Assembly (NCBI GenBank): GCA_004794655.1
Contig: SMMW01000592.1
Location: forward strand, 1,364,001-1,428,000
DNA: 64,000 bases
From: Marisa cornuarietis
Taxonomy: Eukaryota; Mollusca; Gastropoda; Architaenioglossa; Ampullariidae
Reading direction: 5' to 3'
Shown piece after piece: positions 35,349-46,397 of this stretch. The position numbers and the translations under genes were made by a program. Position 1 is the stretch's first letter, and every line of letters begins with the position of its first letter. Below the pieces are notes generated by a model. The model was not told the DNA's origin. It was given only the letters and a program-made list of their open reading frames with translations, and did no database searches.

Positions 35349-35618
35349 TCAGCAGCTAGATAAGCAGTCCTTATAGCAGCCGACATGCTTGACCTCGCAG
35401 AAGCTGACACATGCATGCGTATCAGAAGAAAGCGGACGCTCGTGTGCTAGAATGCAGTCGTTCCCTACTCCATGGATGCAGCTGTTTTTGCAGACGCATT
35501 CATCGATTCCGCACCCTTGTCGACAAAGGTAGCACTCAGCCTGCGCTTGCGGTATACCCATCGACACTGTCTGCACCAGCAGATGCCACGTCATCAGGAG
35601 CATCACTATCTTGCCCAT
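35349..35618 (-). CDS. Secreted 12-cysteine peptide precursor
   Basis: A complete 89-aa frame. Residues 1-27 form a signal peptide (basic start, LLMTWHLLV core, AQA cleavage site). The mature 62 residues hold 12 cysteines at precursor positions 29, 32, 36, 41, 43, 47, 55, 70, 74, 81, 85 and 89. The C-terminal half follows C-x3-C-x6-C-x3-C-x3-C, and the spacing C-x3-C also occurs N-terminally. The start has A at -3 and G at +4, and a splice acceptor (TTCCGTTACAG) ends 9 bp before it, so a 5' UTR intron is likely. A polyadenylation signal follows. I do not recognise the framework. It could be an antimicrobial, signalling or venom-type peptide, or a structural secreted protein; the sequence does not decide. 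Confidence 0.75.
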   Translation of the reverse strand: MGKIVMLLMTWHLLVQTVSMGIPQAQAECYLCRQGCGIDECVCKNSCIHGVGNDCILAHERPLSSDTHACVSFCEVKHVGCYKDCLSSC

Positions 35619-35870
35619 GTTCTTTAGCTGTAACGGAAATTCGAGCTACTAGAATACATCTAACGCACACCTCTTGATCCTTAAAATGACCAACTTGTCT
35701 TGTACTGAACTTCATAAAGAAACTTTAAAAAAAAAGTGCTCTGGTTCATCCTTGAACGTCACAATAATTCAAAAACAAAACAGTTTTGTTGTTATATCGT
35801 TATGAAAATTTAGCTTGTGATAATTGGTTGTTTAAGCATTTGGCTCATATCCAGAGGTGGAAATGCGCTT

Positions 35871-35871
<1 letters not shown>

Positions 35872-35938
<67 letters not shown>

Positions 35939-35962
35939 AATCATCATCATCATCATCATCAT
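35872..35962. repeat. (CAT)n microsatellite, 90 bp
   Basis: Trinucleotide run with one interruption (CATAAT). The polyisoleucine frame is artefactual. Confidence 0.97.
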
Positions 35963-36652
35963 TGAGTCTTCACGTGAATTTTTAATGAAAAATGACAGTG
36001 GATACTCTAGGGATATTCACGTGCTTACAGATTTTGATGATAATTATTGTTTTTAAACAATGCTATCAACAGAATACACTTCAGTCGTTTTCCGCAACAG
36101 TATACGAACAGTGCAACGATAAAGAAAGGTTTTGTAGCAAGCTGTTTAAAACGTCATTCGTCTGTTGTCCATTCCTCATACCTCTCAAATTTGACAGGAG
36201 AAGTAAACATTCTGTTCATGGTTTATGCAGAAATATTGAATCGTTGTGCAAGTGAAATATCACCACCTCGAAACTGAACTCCAGTCTATATCCCCTAACC
36301 GAACTCGCTTCTTATAATCCGTCTTCCTTCCCCATTCATAGTGCCTTAATAGGTAAATCAAGTTTCAAACCTTAAGTTATCAAACAGGCAGTCAATCAAT
36401 GCAAATGAATACTCATCTGTTTTGTGATGAAGCATAAAAAAATCGATGCATATGCAGAGAACTGACAGATATAAAATAACTTGAGCAAAACAGCTGCTGC
36501 AACAAAGACAGTGCCTGGAATGAACTGAGACAGCAGGAAGAAACTACAAGGAAGAACAGTTAATTTGATTTGTACCACGGTTAAAAAAAAGACAAGAAAA
36601 TACAAAAAGAAGACAAAAACCTTAAGCCTGCGGTGAGACCCAGGACACTAAG

Positions 36653-36792
36653 TATACCATTGACACTAATTGAACCATTGACACTATAACTGAGCCCTTG
36701 AGACTGATTGTACCTTTGAGACTGTAACAATACCCTTGACAGAACAACTTTTGACACCATACTTTACCCTTGACGCTTTGACTGCACCCTCA
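36653..36792. repeat. Minisatellite, about 20-bp unit
   Basis: At least seven diverged units of the type CCATTGACACTATAACTGA or CCCTTGAGACTGATTGTAC follow head to tail. Confidence 0.75.
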
Positions 36793-37739
36793 AAGAAAAA
36801 CGAGATGACAACCAGACTGAAAACGAAAAGCTTAGTCGCAATGAGCCACTCACCATGATTAAGCTGTCCCTGCAGAAAGAAATGATCGACGGACTATTTC
36901 GAGATGCAATATGCAAAGCAGTCTGCGGGTATCAATCTTCTGGCCAACGTAGCTCTGCAGTCACTTTATAGCGAAAATATAGTCTGCTGTTGAGCACTGC
37001 CCAATATAATACATCTATCTACACCCTCCTCTCACAGAACTGGTTAATCGCCCTTACACTTATTACTCTGTGTACGGTAGACAGAAAATGTCATAAATGC
37101 TAGCTCTCCTAAATTCACCCGTGCAGGACATTTCTAATCATTGTTGTTGTTGATGATTTTTTTTTTTTTTGCCTCAAGATACCGCCACACAGAAATCCTT
37201 TCAAACTGCAAAACTTTATGGAAGTCGGAAAAGTCTTCCCTGCCACCGTGGTGTTCAAGACACGATATGTTCAATGACCTTTTGAGATGTGGTGGATGTC
37301 AGCAAGACTACCCCCTTCCACCAATAGTACAGTGTAAACCACATTACTCCCAGTAGTACATTGCACACCAGTCGAGGGGTTGCTCGCCCTCAGGCGACTC
37401 CAGGGAGTCTGTGTAGATGCTAAGCCTGAACCTTGCTGGGAATTTGCTCCTACATAGAAATGTCATTGTGCCTGACATTCTGCGTGACTTTACAGTTCAC
37501 TGGCAAGTTCTCAACAGGCCACACGGTCCCACGGCTTCAGCAGCCTTTTACGGATTCATGGGCATTTGACATTTGTGACGGAGAAGCACATTATTTAATT
37601 CCTGACAATTATCGGGATAATTACATACACACATACATACATTCACACACATGGTGTGCACATATATTCATACAAACATACACATATGCATAGATAAATA
37701 CATAAATACGAACATTCATTCATTCAGTAAACAGTTCAA

Positions 37740-37996
37740 GTTTAGGCTGCGGTGTGACAATAAATTAAATAACGAGTCTAATTAATTAATTAATTAATTA
37801 ATTAATGTTCACATCTGATGTTGCTGAGGTCAGTATTGTGCAGTAATTGTTATAATTCGAAATGTCTAAATGTTTTGATTTATATTTTTTGGGGTGTAAT
37901 AACTGAAATGAGTCAACTAGTGTGCTTTTGAGTGATTGTGTATTTTGTGTGTGTTTATGCGAACGCACGCACGCACGCACGCCAGAGGTATTCAAC
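37740..37996 (+). repeat. 5' LTR of the Gypsy element (left edge approximate)
   Basis: From about 37845 it aligns with the 3' LTR: AATTGTTATAATTC against AATTGCTTTAATTC, TAATAACTGAAATGAGTCA against TAATAACTGAAACGAGTCA, and closing AGGTATTCAACA against ACGTATACCACA. A (TTAA)n run lies at 37779-37806 and GT/ACGC repeats near the end. Confidence 0.65.
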
Positions 37997-38377
37997 ATGG
38001 TGTCAAAGTAGGATTTACACATTTTGGAATATTTTGAACAGTTCGCCGAGGTGGCAGAATGAAGATTTTGTGAGGTTTTTTTCTGGCGGCGCAGTGCTGT
38101 GTTTTGCGGAAGGTGCGGTTGTCTCTACTGTAAGTTTCTAAGGTATAGAGCGATATTTACCTGCATTCCACCGAGTAGCGCAAAAAACGGTTGTATTTTC
38201 AACTTACGTTGATAGATATATTCGTGTCGAGAGACAAAAAAAACACTGCCTCAGAAATCGTTATCAAGGAGAATCAGACTGCGTCATAACCAAATGGTGT
38301 CATCGGCTGTCATTGACATTGACGGTTTTAATCTCACAAGAAAACAAGCAATAGATGATTTATTATTGACATGAAGT

Positions 38378-38408
<31 letters not shown>

Positions 38409-38429
38409 AGACAAATATTTCACATATGT

Positions 38430-38880
38430 ACCCACATCAACAAAATCAGATTACCGGAGGACTCAAGCAAAACTGGAAAACTTGCAAAGATTTCACCGCC
38501 GATAGAAAAATTATATCTTTGCCACTCGCCTTGAGATAAAAACTTACGAGACTTCAGTCTTCTTAAACTGTGTATGGAAAGATGCACGGGAGATCAATGA
38601 AGGTCCTGCTTTACCTACGGGAGAGGAAAAGACAGACATTACTGTTACTATTAAAAGGGTTGAGGAATTTTGTATAAACAATATACATGAGATTTATGAA
38701 ACATTTACATTTCACGGCAGAAAACAAGGGGATGGTGAAACAGTTGAATTGAGTGTGACAGTTTTTAGAAAGATGACAACGTCATGCAACTTTGATGCTC
38801 ATGAGAATAGGATGATTCGTGATCGACTGGTTATGGGCATCAAAGATGATAAAGAAACTCATACAGTGAAAAGAACTTGA
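38430..38880 (+). pseudogene. Gypsy gag remnant
   Basis: Frames give QNWKTCKDF, then E-YETFTFHGRKQGDGETVE, TSCNFD and MIRDRLVMGI, the standard gag block order of Mag/Gypsy-type elements (R-Q--GE, C-F, RDR-V-GI). Preceded by a (GCA)n run at 38378-38407. Frameshifted. Confidence 0.8.
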
Positions 38881-39244
38881 TTTGAACAAATATGTCTAGA
38901 TTTATAAGGTACATGAAGTTTTTTTCAGTTACTGGTCACGTTTATGTCTGGCAACACTGATACATTATTCCAGCGAATCAAGAATGCAAGGAAACCTATC
39001 GCAGCGCATCTAGTAATAGACAAATCAAAACGAGGTCAACTGCGTCGTTAGTTTTTTGAAAGTGTACTCGATGTAGGAGAGACCCATACAACAGAGACCA
39101 ATCCTCAGAACATACTCTAATGTGTAAAGACTGCATAATTTAGCCATTTTGCTGTCTGCTCTCGTTAGAGTGGTTGAAGCCGAAGACGGGGGCTGTGAAA
39201 CAGTGGGAGGAAGTGACCTTAGAATGATCAACGTTGACGAGGTC

Positions 39245-39350
39245 ACCTACGCTCCTTGGAAAGTAGACGTCAAAGTGAACGGAGAAGGGATGAACTTTAA
39301 AAAAAGACGCAGGTGTAGACGTGACAGTCATCCCCAAAAGAACGGTACCT
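39245..39350 (+). pseudogene. Gypsy aspartic protease remnant
   Basis: One frame reads V-VNGEGMNF and then, after a frameshift, DAGVDVTVIPK in place of the usual D(S/T)GA active-site block. Confidence 0.55.
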
Positions 39351-39574
39351 AAGAATGTAGTACTTTGTTCAGCAGACCGAAAACTATATAGACCAAATAA
39401 AAGTCAAATCTTAGTGACTGAAATTTGGTGCCACACTTCAACACAAAGATAAATCTGTAATCCACGAGACATATGTCTTTTAAGGCTTAGAGGGGCCACT
39501 GCTGGCTCGTCCCGCTATATATGACCTACGGCAACTAGCTCAGGTCCATGCTCTTGGTTCTTGGTACTATTGAA

Positions 39575-39900
39575 TGGCGTGCGGAATTTGCACAGCTCGT
39601 TTCTGGACGAGGACAAGTGGAGAAGCCTTATCTGACTCGCCTGAAGGATGGAACCCGTCCTTATGCTGTAGCCTCTCCACGCAAAATAGCGATTCCATTA
39701 CAGAAAATTGTAAAAGAGGAGCTGTAGAACTTCCAACGAATGAGGTCATCCGACCATTCGTCATATCTACAGACTAGTGTGCCCCCATGGCTGTTGTCCC
39801 AAAGTCTTCATTCCTGACCCGACTCTGTATCGACTTCACAAAGCTGAATGAGGTTTTGACGGGGGAAAACTTCCCTCATGTAAACTCCTATCAGAACAAC
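39575..39900 (+). pseudogene. Gypsy reverse transcriptase, N-terminal part
   Basis: An 89-bp-scale block reads RPYAVASPRKIAIPLQKIVKEEL, followed after a stop and frameshift by APMAVVPKSSFL...CIDFTKLNE and NFPHVN. This is the conserved RT entrance of Gypsy pol. The polymerase palm with its YVDD box is absent, replaced by the sequence at about 39885-40075. Confidence 0.8.
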
Positions 39901-40045
39901 ATCATTCTCTGTTTGAGTAAGGTTCTTCGACATACATAAAACAATCATATTATCAAACTCTCTTAATTTGGTGTACAATGTAGGATATATATTTTTGTTG
40001 ACTAAGATTATAACCCCACCAGAAAAACGATTAATTGAATCAGAG
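39885..40045 (-). mobile_element. Antisense LINE endonuclease fragment nested in the Gypsy element
   Basis: On the minus strand, RFSGGVIILVNKNI, D-MIVLCMSKN and NDVVLIGVYM match successive blocks of LINE apurinic-like endonucleases. It sits where the Gypsy RT palm should be, in opposite orientation, with a (GA)n run at 40042-40072 at its 5' side. Confidence 0.65.
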
Positions 40046-40099
40046 AGAGAAAGAGAGAGAGAGAGAGAGACAAAACTAACCAGAAACACTCTTTCCAAC

Positions 40100-40730
40100 T
40101 CCTATATCTGACTGCTCCTAGCAGAGTGTTGGCATGGATTTGTTTGACTTCCATAGGGGAGAGTATCCACTGGTCGTAGACCATTAATCTAAGTTCATAG
40201 AGGTAGCCTTGCTGACATCCCTTACGTCTCAAGTCATTGAATATATTAAGAACATCTTCTCTCGGCACGCAATCGCTGAGATAGTGATATCAGACAACTG
40301 CCTCCAATTTTCAAGCAAATAGTTTGCTGAGTTTGCCCAGCACTACAACTTCCAGTATATCACCAGTAGCTCATACACCAGCAAGAATACGGGATTACGG
40401 GAAAGCTGAGAGTTGAGCAGACCGTCAAGGGTCGGTTCAAGAAAGCTGAAGACCGATATATGGCCACGTTAACTGGTCGACGCCACTTCAGTGCGAAAAA
40501 AAGTCCAGCAGAACTCCTGCTGGGAAGAAGACTGAGGAGTCCTGCTCCCATGATAACGTCAACATTGATCAACCCAAAGCAAGAGCACTTCAAAGAAAAA
40601 GAGAAGTTGAAAGCATAAAAAAGAAAGCTCACCGCACCAAAGAGTTCTCAAGATTCAGTCCTGGCCAGATGATCTGGATCAGGCTCCAACAAAAACCTGG
40701 AACCTTTGAGAAAACTTGGTAAAGTTCTAT
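40100..40730 (+). pseudogene. Gypsy integrase remnant
   Basis: Frames give RVGMDLFDF--GEYPLVVDH, S-FIEVALL, IFSRHAIAEIVISDN--QFSSK and FAQHYNF, and the later SPAELLLGRRLRSP block. This is the DDE integrase core, including the two aspartates (MDLF, ISDN). Stops and a shift after TSS interrupt it. Confidence 0.85.
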
Positions 40731-40996
40731 AAAGTGTTCACACCCCAAGGAAATCAAAGACGTAACAGCTACCATCTATTCCCACGAGATCCACACGCCT
40801 CACACACCAAAGGTCACAGCAACAAAGTTTTCAAGTTTGTTATCAGATGTTCTGAACACTTTGGCTGATGACAGATGACGCAGAATGTCCAATGCCGGAT
40901 ACAATGGAAGATACTTCAACATCCTGCTTTTCTCCAGAGCAGTTATTGCCGGATCATTAATGTCCTATACATGTATGACACACTATAAAAAGGGAA

Positions 40997-41276
40997 TCTT
41001 TTGAGCACGTTCATTTGGACCTTTGAAAGATATTTCCCTTTAATTTCAAAAGTATTCAATTAATTGGTCGTTTGTAGTTTTCAATGAAGATGTGAATAAT
41101 TGCTTTAATTCCAAATATAGCCCTATATAATTTGATTCATATTTATTTTGGCTGAAAACACTTTGGTTTAATAACTGAAACGAGTCAGCTTGTTTGATTT
41201 TTAGTGCTTGTATATTTGCACACACACACACACACACACACACACACCGGGATACACACGCTAGACGTATACCACA
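40997..41276 (+). repeat. 3' LTR of the Gypsy element (left edge approximate)
   Basis: Follows a polypurine tract and aligns with 37740-37996 over most of its length. A (CA)n run at 41219-41247 occupies the place of the ACGC repeat in the 5' copy. Confidence 0.65.
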
Positions 41277-42179
41277 AGTATTATGCTTTAATATATGTTT
41301 GTAGCTATTTTCTACTAAACCGAAGTGCATACCGAATACTTTATACTAAATACAGTTAATGGAGAGTGATCTTTTCGTACAAGCAACTGAGTCGTCTTAA
41401 AGTGGTTGTCAACTCTTGACAATGGTCGACTCGTCTCATCCGATGATCGAAGTAGCGAGTGGTTGAGTCGTCCCCGTCTGCAACCCCGACAGATTTGTCT
41501 CCCTGGAGTATTTCTGACAGAGAGAGCATTGCATAAAAGCAACAGTAATTTTATTTTTGCTCTCAATACTTCTTCGTTCATTCTTGCTGTGCGTGCTTGA
41601 AATTTACACAACAGTAAAGCATGTTATCCACCTAAACTTTATTTGGTGTCAATGAAAAAAGACCACATTGACAAGGATTTTGAAAGACTTTCCCCCAAAA
41701 AGAACAGGTGGTTCAAGCAGGTCTCACAAATAACCAACACACACGTTTCATAAATATAAGTTAGCAAGCAGAGCGTTGCGCAATAAGTACAAATCTAACA
41801 AAAGGAAACCTTGAGTCGTTATACACATTTATTCAGCTACAAAACAAACCTACCAGACCAATATACAGATGCGAAGTTGCCTTTTTATATGTCTGAATCT
41901 TGTACGGAAGAGGGCACCAGTTGGAAAAAAAAACCTACAGGGCCTCGTCCGAGTACTATAGGTTACTATAGGAACCCTACTCCCACCCCATAGCATGAAG
42001 CACAATGTCATTTTACCTGTCAGTGCTTGGTCTATGTCTATAAGTCGAGTACATTGTACAAAAACAATTATTTTTGCAGCAACAGTACAAGCTTTGAACT
42101 TCCTTGTTATTATTTACATCGATGTCACTGAATGTTCCAAACGCAAATGTGGCCTCGATGTCTAAGCTAACGGCTACCG
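41277..42179. other. No gene recognised
   Basis: Nothing supported between the Gypsy 3' LTR and the candidate exon downstream. Confidence 0.4.
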
Positions 42180-42475
42180 TTAATTGGGAAATAAAGGTCT
42201 GCGGTTAAATTTACCGTTGTGCAAGTTGTTATGTAAACGGATTATACCGCTCAAAGTACCATCCTCGTGTTGCAGTAGATTTTCTAGAAATGTACATGTA
42301 TATTGTTGTTGACAATGTCCAAGCACCGATTTTGTCACCTCAAACGAGCCTCTAAAACACTCCGTATGAACATCACTTAGATCTACATTAGCTTTGTTTG
42401 AAAACACTTTACAAAATTCCACTTGGTGAGCAACTAATGATGGTGACGCTGCTGTCTTCTCACAATGACACTGCT
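42180..42475 (-). CDS. Candidate terminal exon of an unidentified gene
   Basis: On the minus strand a frame opens right after an AG acceptor-like site (AACTATAGCAG) near 42475 and runs about 97 codons to a TAA at 42180-42182. Its start is CHCEKTAAS, it holds six cysteines, and a run QVEFCKVFSNKANVDLSD looks protein-like. No upstream exon, domain or family could be recognised, so it may be chance or transposon debris. Confidence 0.25.
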
Positions 42476-45400
42476 ATAGTTAAGAAGATGTTTATCGATG
42501 GTGAAGGTCTATATCAAAATTTTTCTTGTCATGAAATTTTTTGCAACCATAAGCAAATATAGTAAGCCTCTAAATTTGACTTAAACACCTCACATCATTA
42601 TCACATCGGCATGGTATATATACCTATCATACAGAGAATGTGTAACGGCATGCACTTTGTAATAGTGCCATAAACAGATCATTAATATCACGACAGAAGA
42701 CATAGGAAACAATAGTACAAAGTTTGGAATTTAGTTATGCTTACAGTACATTCCTTAAAACTGTATTATGTCAGCATTACGATATGTGGAGTGAAAAAGG
42801 ATGCAATATAACAAACACAATAATTAAACACTCGATCTGCAGCATGAATTAACTCCCCACCCCCATCCCCACAAAATGATATCTCTACAAGAGATTGCCA
42901 ACAAGAAAAAATATTTAACGTCATTATTATATTGTTACGAATCGTTTATTTTTCCTGGCCAGAGACACTGATCGTAATGTTTATCTTGATAGCAGGTAAA
43001 AATAATCTCTCCGTCAAAGCGAAACCACACAAAGCAGCGACACACACTGGCAAAAGGCTATACACACCTGCCAATGAATTCTCGCACATCTCCATACAGT
43101 TCCTGACTAACTTTCTCTGTTTATATGTGTATATCATCTGAAGAAAAGTCTGCAAAACAATTTTCATTCACACATGCGTTCTCTCGCGCCGAAAATTCTG
43201 CTCTGCAAGACGTACATCAGTCACACGCTTAACTATGGAAGGATCTCGAGGAAACTGCATGGGGGTCTAGAGTTTGGGAGTCAGATAAACATCAGATAAA
43301 CGTCTGTGGCCAGATAAAAAAAAAACAATTAGTAACAATGTAGTAATGATGTTAAATACATTTCTGTGTTTGTAATCTTTTGAAGAAATATCATTTTTGG
43401 GGGTGATGGAAGAGAAGATGACATTTTCAGGTTGCAATGTTTAATTATTCCATTGATTCAATTATCTTCAAGCCATTGACCTGGGTCTTATGCATCGTTG
43501 TCATTAACACCATCTACCCACCTGCTATCTCCATGGTAATATACATGTTGTTACATATGAGATATTGCAATGTTTGATCTATTTTTTGCACATTTGTACA
43601 TAAAATTTTTTGTTTGTGTTGATGATAATGCATGTTACTAAAACAGATAATTTATAAAAAGTGCACACATTAATAAATAATCTACTTTAATATGTATAAT
43701 AATTCAATAATCAGGTATCTTCAAAACTATATCTCCATTGTGAAGCTGTTTATATTTTCAGCAGAAGAGCAAACACTCAGCTTCATCCATTGACAAATTA
43801 ATTGCTGTGGGAGACAAAAATGATGAAAACCAAAACTACATTCAGCAAAACCAATAAACACATAAAATATGTTTACATTCATGCTACATCATATCTAAGT
43901 TACAAGATGATCAGTTTATTTAGCAGATAAAAAGTATAAAGATATGTAAAGATATAATAATATACATATAGAGCAATATACAAGGTAAAATAAAGCAGCT
44001 GTGTGAAGGCTGTATATGCAGGCCATATTGTATAATACTGATGCGGCAAGTCACTCACAAAGTATTCACAGCAATATAAATATATATATATAAATATTTA
44101 ACAATATAAAAATGCTAATAAAAATTGAGATCTTTCATTGTTTCACTGTCATTTTATGTAAAGCTTACACTATGTTCCAAAAATGGTGGAACCCATAAGG
44201 AAATTTCCATAAACTATATAATAATAGAGCTGAAAGGTAACATCTACCTTCCTGGTAGCCTTTGGGCTTGAATTACATGCATTCTAAGTGGAATAATTAA
44301 AATGCAGTTTACATTGTCAGTTCCGACTAGAAGATTAAAAGAAGTGAAAAAAGAAAACTGATGACCTTTGCTATCAGTCCAGATGTTTTGATTGATGCAG
44401 AAAGATTATATCATGGAAATCTTTTCAGAAAGGCACAAGAAAAAGAATCATGGTCTAAGCTCTTTACTCCCCTTTGTTAGTATCATTCTGACCCAAAGGT
44501 TACAGCATTTCTGGGAGGGGATAACAGTAGCAGTAAGGGAAGACAGTCTAAGAGAGTTACCATGGCCTGAGATGGATGGTTGTTATGCCAGGCATAAGAG
44601 TTGCCATGGACTACCCTTTTGAGATGGGTGAAGTCTCTACATAGATAATGGTTCTTACACCAGTCATAAGATTTCTGTGTTATAGTAATGAACCCTTCGA
44701 AAACATTTCCCAGCATCGAACATCAAAGGTGAAGATAATTTTAAAATAAAGAATGAAGGAAAAGAAAAATATAAAACAAAGAAGACATCAAATGACAGAT
44801 TAAGAAGAAAGAATTTGCTCATTAGAAAACTATTTACTAAAGAACAATTGATATTTGCAAAGTTGAGCAAACGTGAGTAAAGCAAAGAATGGAAATAATA
44901 CAACTATTGGGAGAAGTGCATCTTTGCTTTTCTCTAACACCAAAAAATCAACGTAGTTTGTACAGTCATCAAATACCTTCACAGTAATACATGTGACATA
45001 TAAATGAAAACAAAGACAATAATACTTTAACCATTTCCAATTCTTCTTTGCAAGAGCTCTCACTGAGCATCTGATTATTTAATACTGTAAGTCACACGAG
45101 TTGTCAGTAGTCATAGCAGTAACAATGAATGTGGAAAATTCTTATGTTTAAGAAAATTGTACGCACAGTCCTCTCAAATGTGACAGTTGCAGTAGTACCG
45201 GAGATAGGGACAACTAACACACTGCTGACTACAATACTGTAGTCAAGTAAAATTGTGCATAGGATCATTCTGTTTGCAAATACAATTGTAAAAAAAGATC
45301 CTGTTATGGCAAAATAAATGTGAAATTGTTTTCAATGACTTTAATGGAAATTCTATTCTCTCTCGCTCCCACGCACACACACACACACACACTTATTTGG

Positions 45401-45588
45401 TCATGAGCGCAATGAAGTGTAATGACTTTAGCTTCTCGTATTCTACCTGCTTCAGTCGAAAAACGATTTAGAAATACCTCTGCAGGATTATTAACACCAA
45501 CTAATATATTAAAATTACAAAGATAAGCCAAACCACATCCTTAAAAAACATGCAATAAAAAAATAAAAACCTTCACTTATCTTTTCGC
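42476..45588. other. No gene recognised
   Basis: AT-rich, with a CA run at 45373-45392. No exon of the neighbouring minus-strand gene was found here. A minus-strand ATTAAA at 45340-45345 might serve as the polyadenylation signal of the SPMIP4 gene. Confidence 0.4.
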
Positions 45589-46297
45589 TTAACCTCGTAT
45601 AACTTGAGCATTGAACCCACCAAAACTGTGCTTTTTGCCTTTAATAATGTTAAGGCGAAGGTCTGGATTGATCTCTGGAAACTGTTCATGGAACTTCTGT
45701 CGCACTTCAGACTTAACAAAGTTCTCCTGGAGACGAAGCAATGAAGTCTGGGGCCTTGGAATACCACTGCCAGGCTTCCAGTTAAACCGAGGATCATCTT
45801 TGTAGGTCAAGTTGTAAATGGGAAACTGGCTTTGGTAAGATGAGACAAAAGATGTGGATGCTGTAAGGTTGGTTGGCACAAAGTTGGTGGACAGGCTTTC
45901 AAACTGATCTCTTGATTCTATATTGTATAGCCCGCTAGAGATTGCTGGACTTCGACCTTTTAGACCACTACTTGAAGACGGATTTGTGAAAACCTGAGTA
46001 TCTTCTTTATCTCGAATGACTGCTTCAGGTTTTCCTGGAAGAGAAGAAAAAACAGCCCAGATGTCTTGTGTTCCCCTAACCCTGTCTGGGTTGAGGGTGT
46101 TGTTGGCATTGTACATAGCATGTGTACTAGTGTACTGGGTTGTATTGGTCTCGTCTTGATCCTGTGATTCTTCTCCACTCAAGGGCTGTGTTTCAACTGA
46201 TAAAACTGGTATAGTGTTTGGTGACATGGTTGCTACGGTAACACTCCTGGAAAACTGGACATTCTTGAAGGGGCGTGGAACAGATCTTGAACGAACC
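45589..46297 (-). CDS. SPMIP4: SPMIP4 exon 13 (last coding exon)
   Basis: Acceptor GAACTGCAG, stop TAA at 45589-45591. The first two thirds are Ser/Thr/Asn-rich and probably disordered. The end carries FNWKPGSGIPRPQT and FHEQFPE..PDLR, matching the vertebrate C-terminus. Confidence 0.92.
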
Positions 46298-46359
46298 CTG
46301 CAGTTCAAATGTCCATATTAGTTGAATTATAAATTTTATCCAACTATAGTAATAAATAA

Positions 46360-46397
<38 letters not shown>

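Larger units (their letters stand above)
35619..37738. other. No gene recognised
   Basis: Upstream side of the 12-cysteine peptide gene. Contains (CAT)n at 35872-35962 and a minisatellite at 36653-36792. A 5' UTR exon of the peptide gene should lie somewhere here but cannot be placed. Confidence 0.45.
37740..41276 (+). mobile_element. Decayed Ty3/Gypsy LTR retrotransposon
   Basis: Internal domains occur in the expected order gag-PR-RT-IN, flanked by two related repeats that I read as LTRs. The 5' LTR ends near 37996 and is followed by TGGTGTCAAAGTAGGA, a plausible primer-binding site. A purine tract, AAAAAGGGAA, precedes the 3' LTR at about 40985-40996. RNase H and most of the RT palm are missing, stops and frameshifts are frequent, and the two LTRs are well diverged, so the insertion is old. 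No envelope frame was seen. Confidence 0.85.

Noticed and set aside
35817..36056. Polyisoleucine protein
   Set aside because: Translation of the CAT microsatellite.
45573..46178. Other frames within SPMIP4 exon 13
   Set aside because: Shadow frames; the 236-codon frame alone carries the conserved C-terminal motifs and correct phase.
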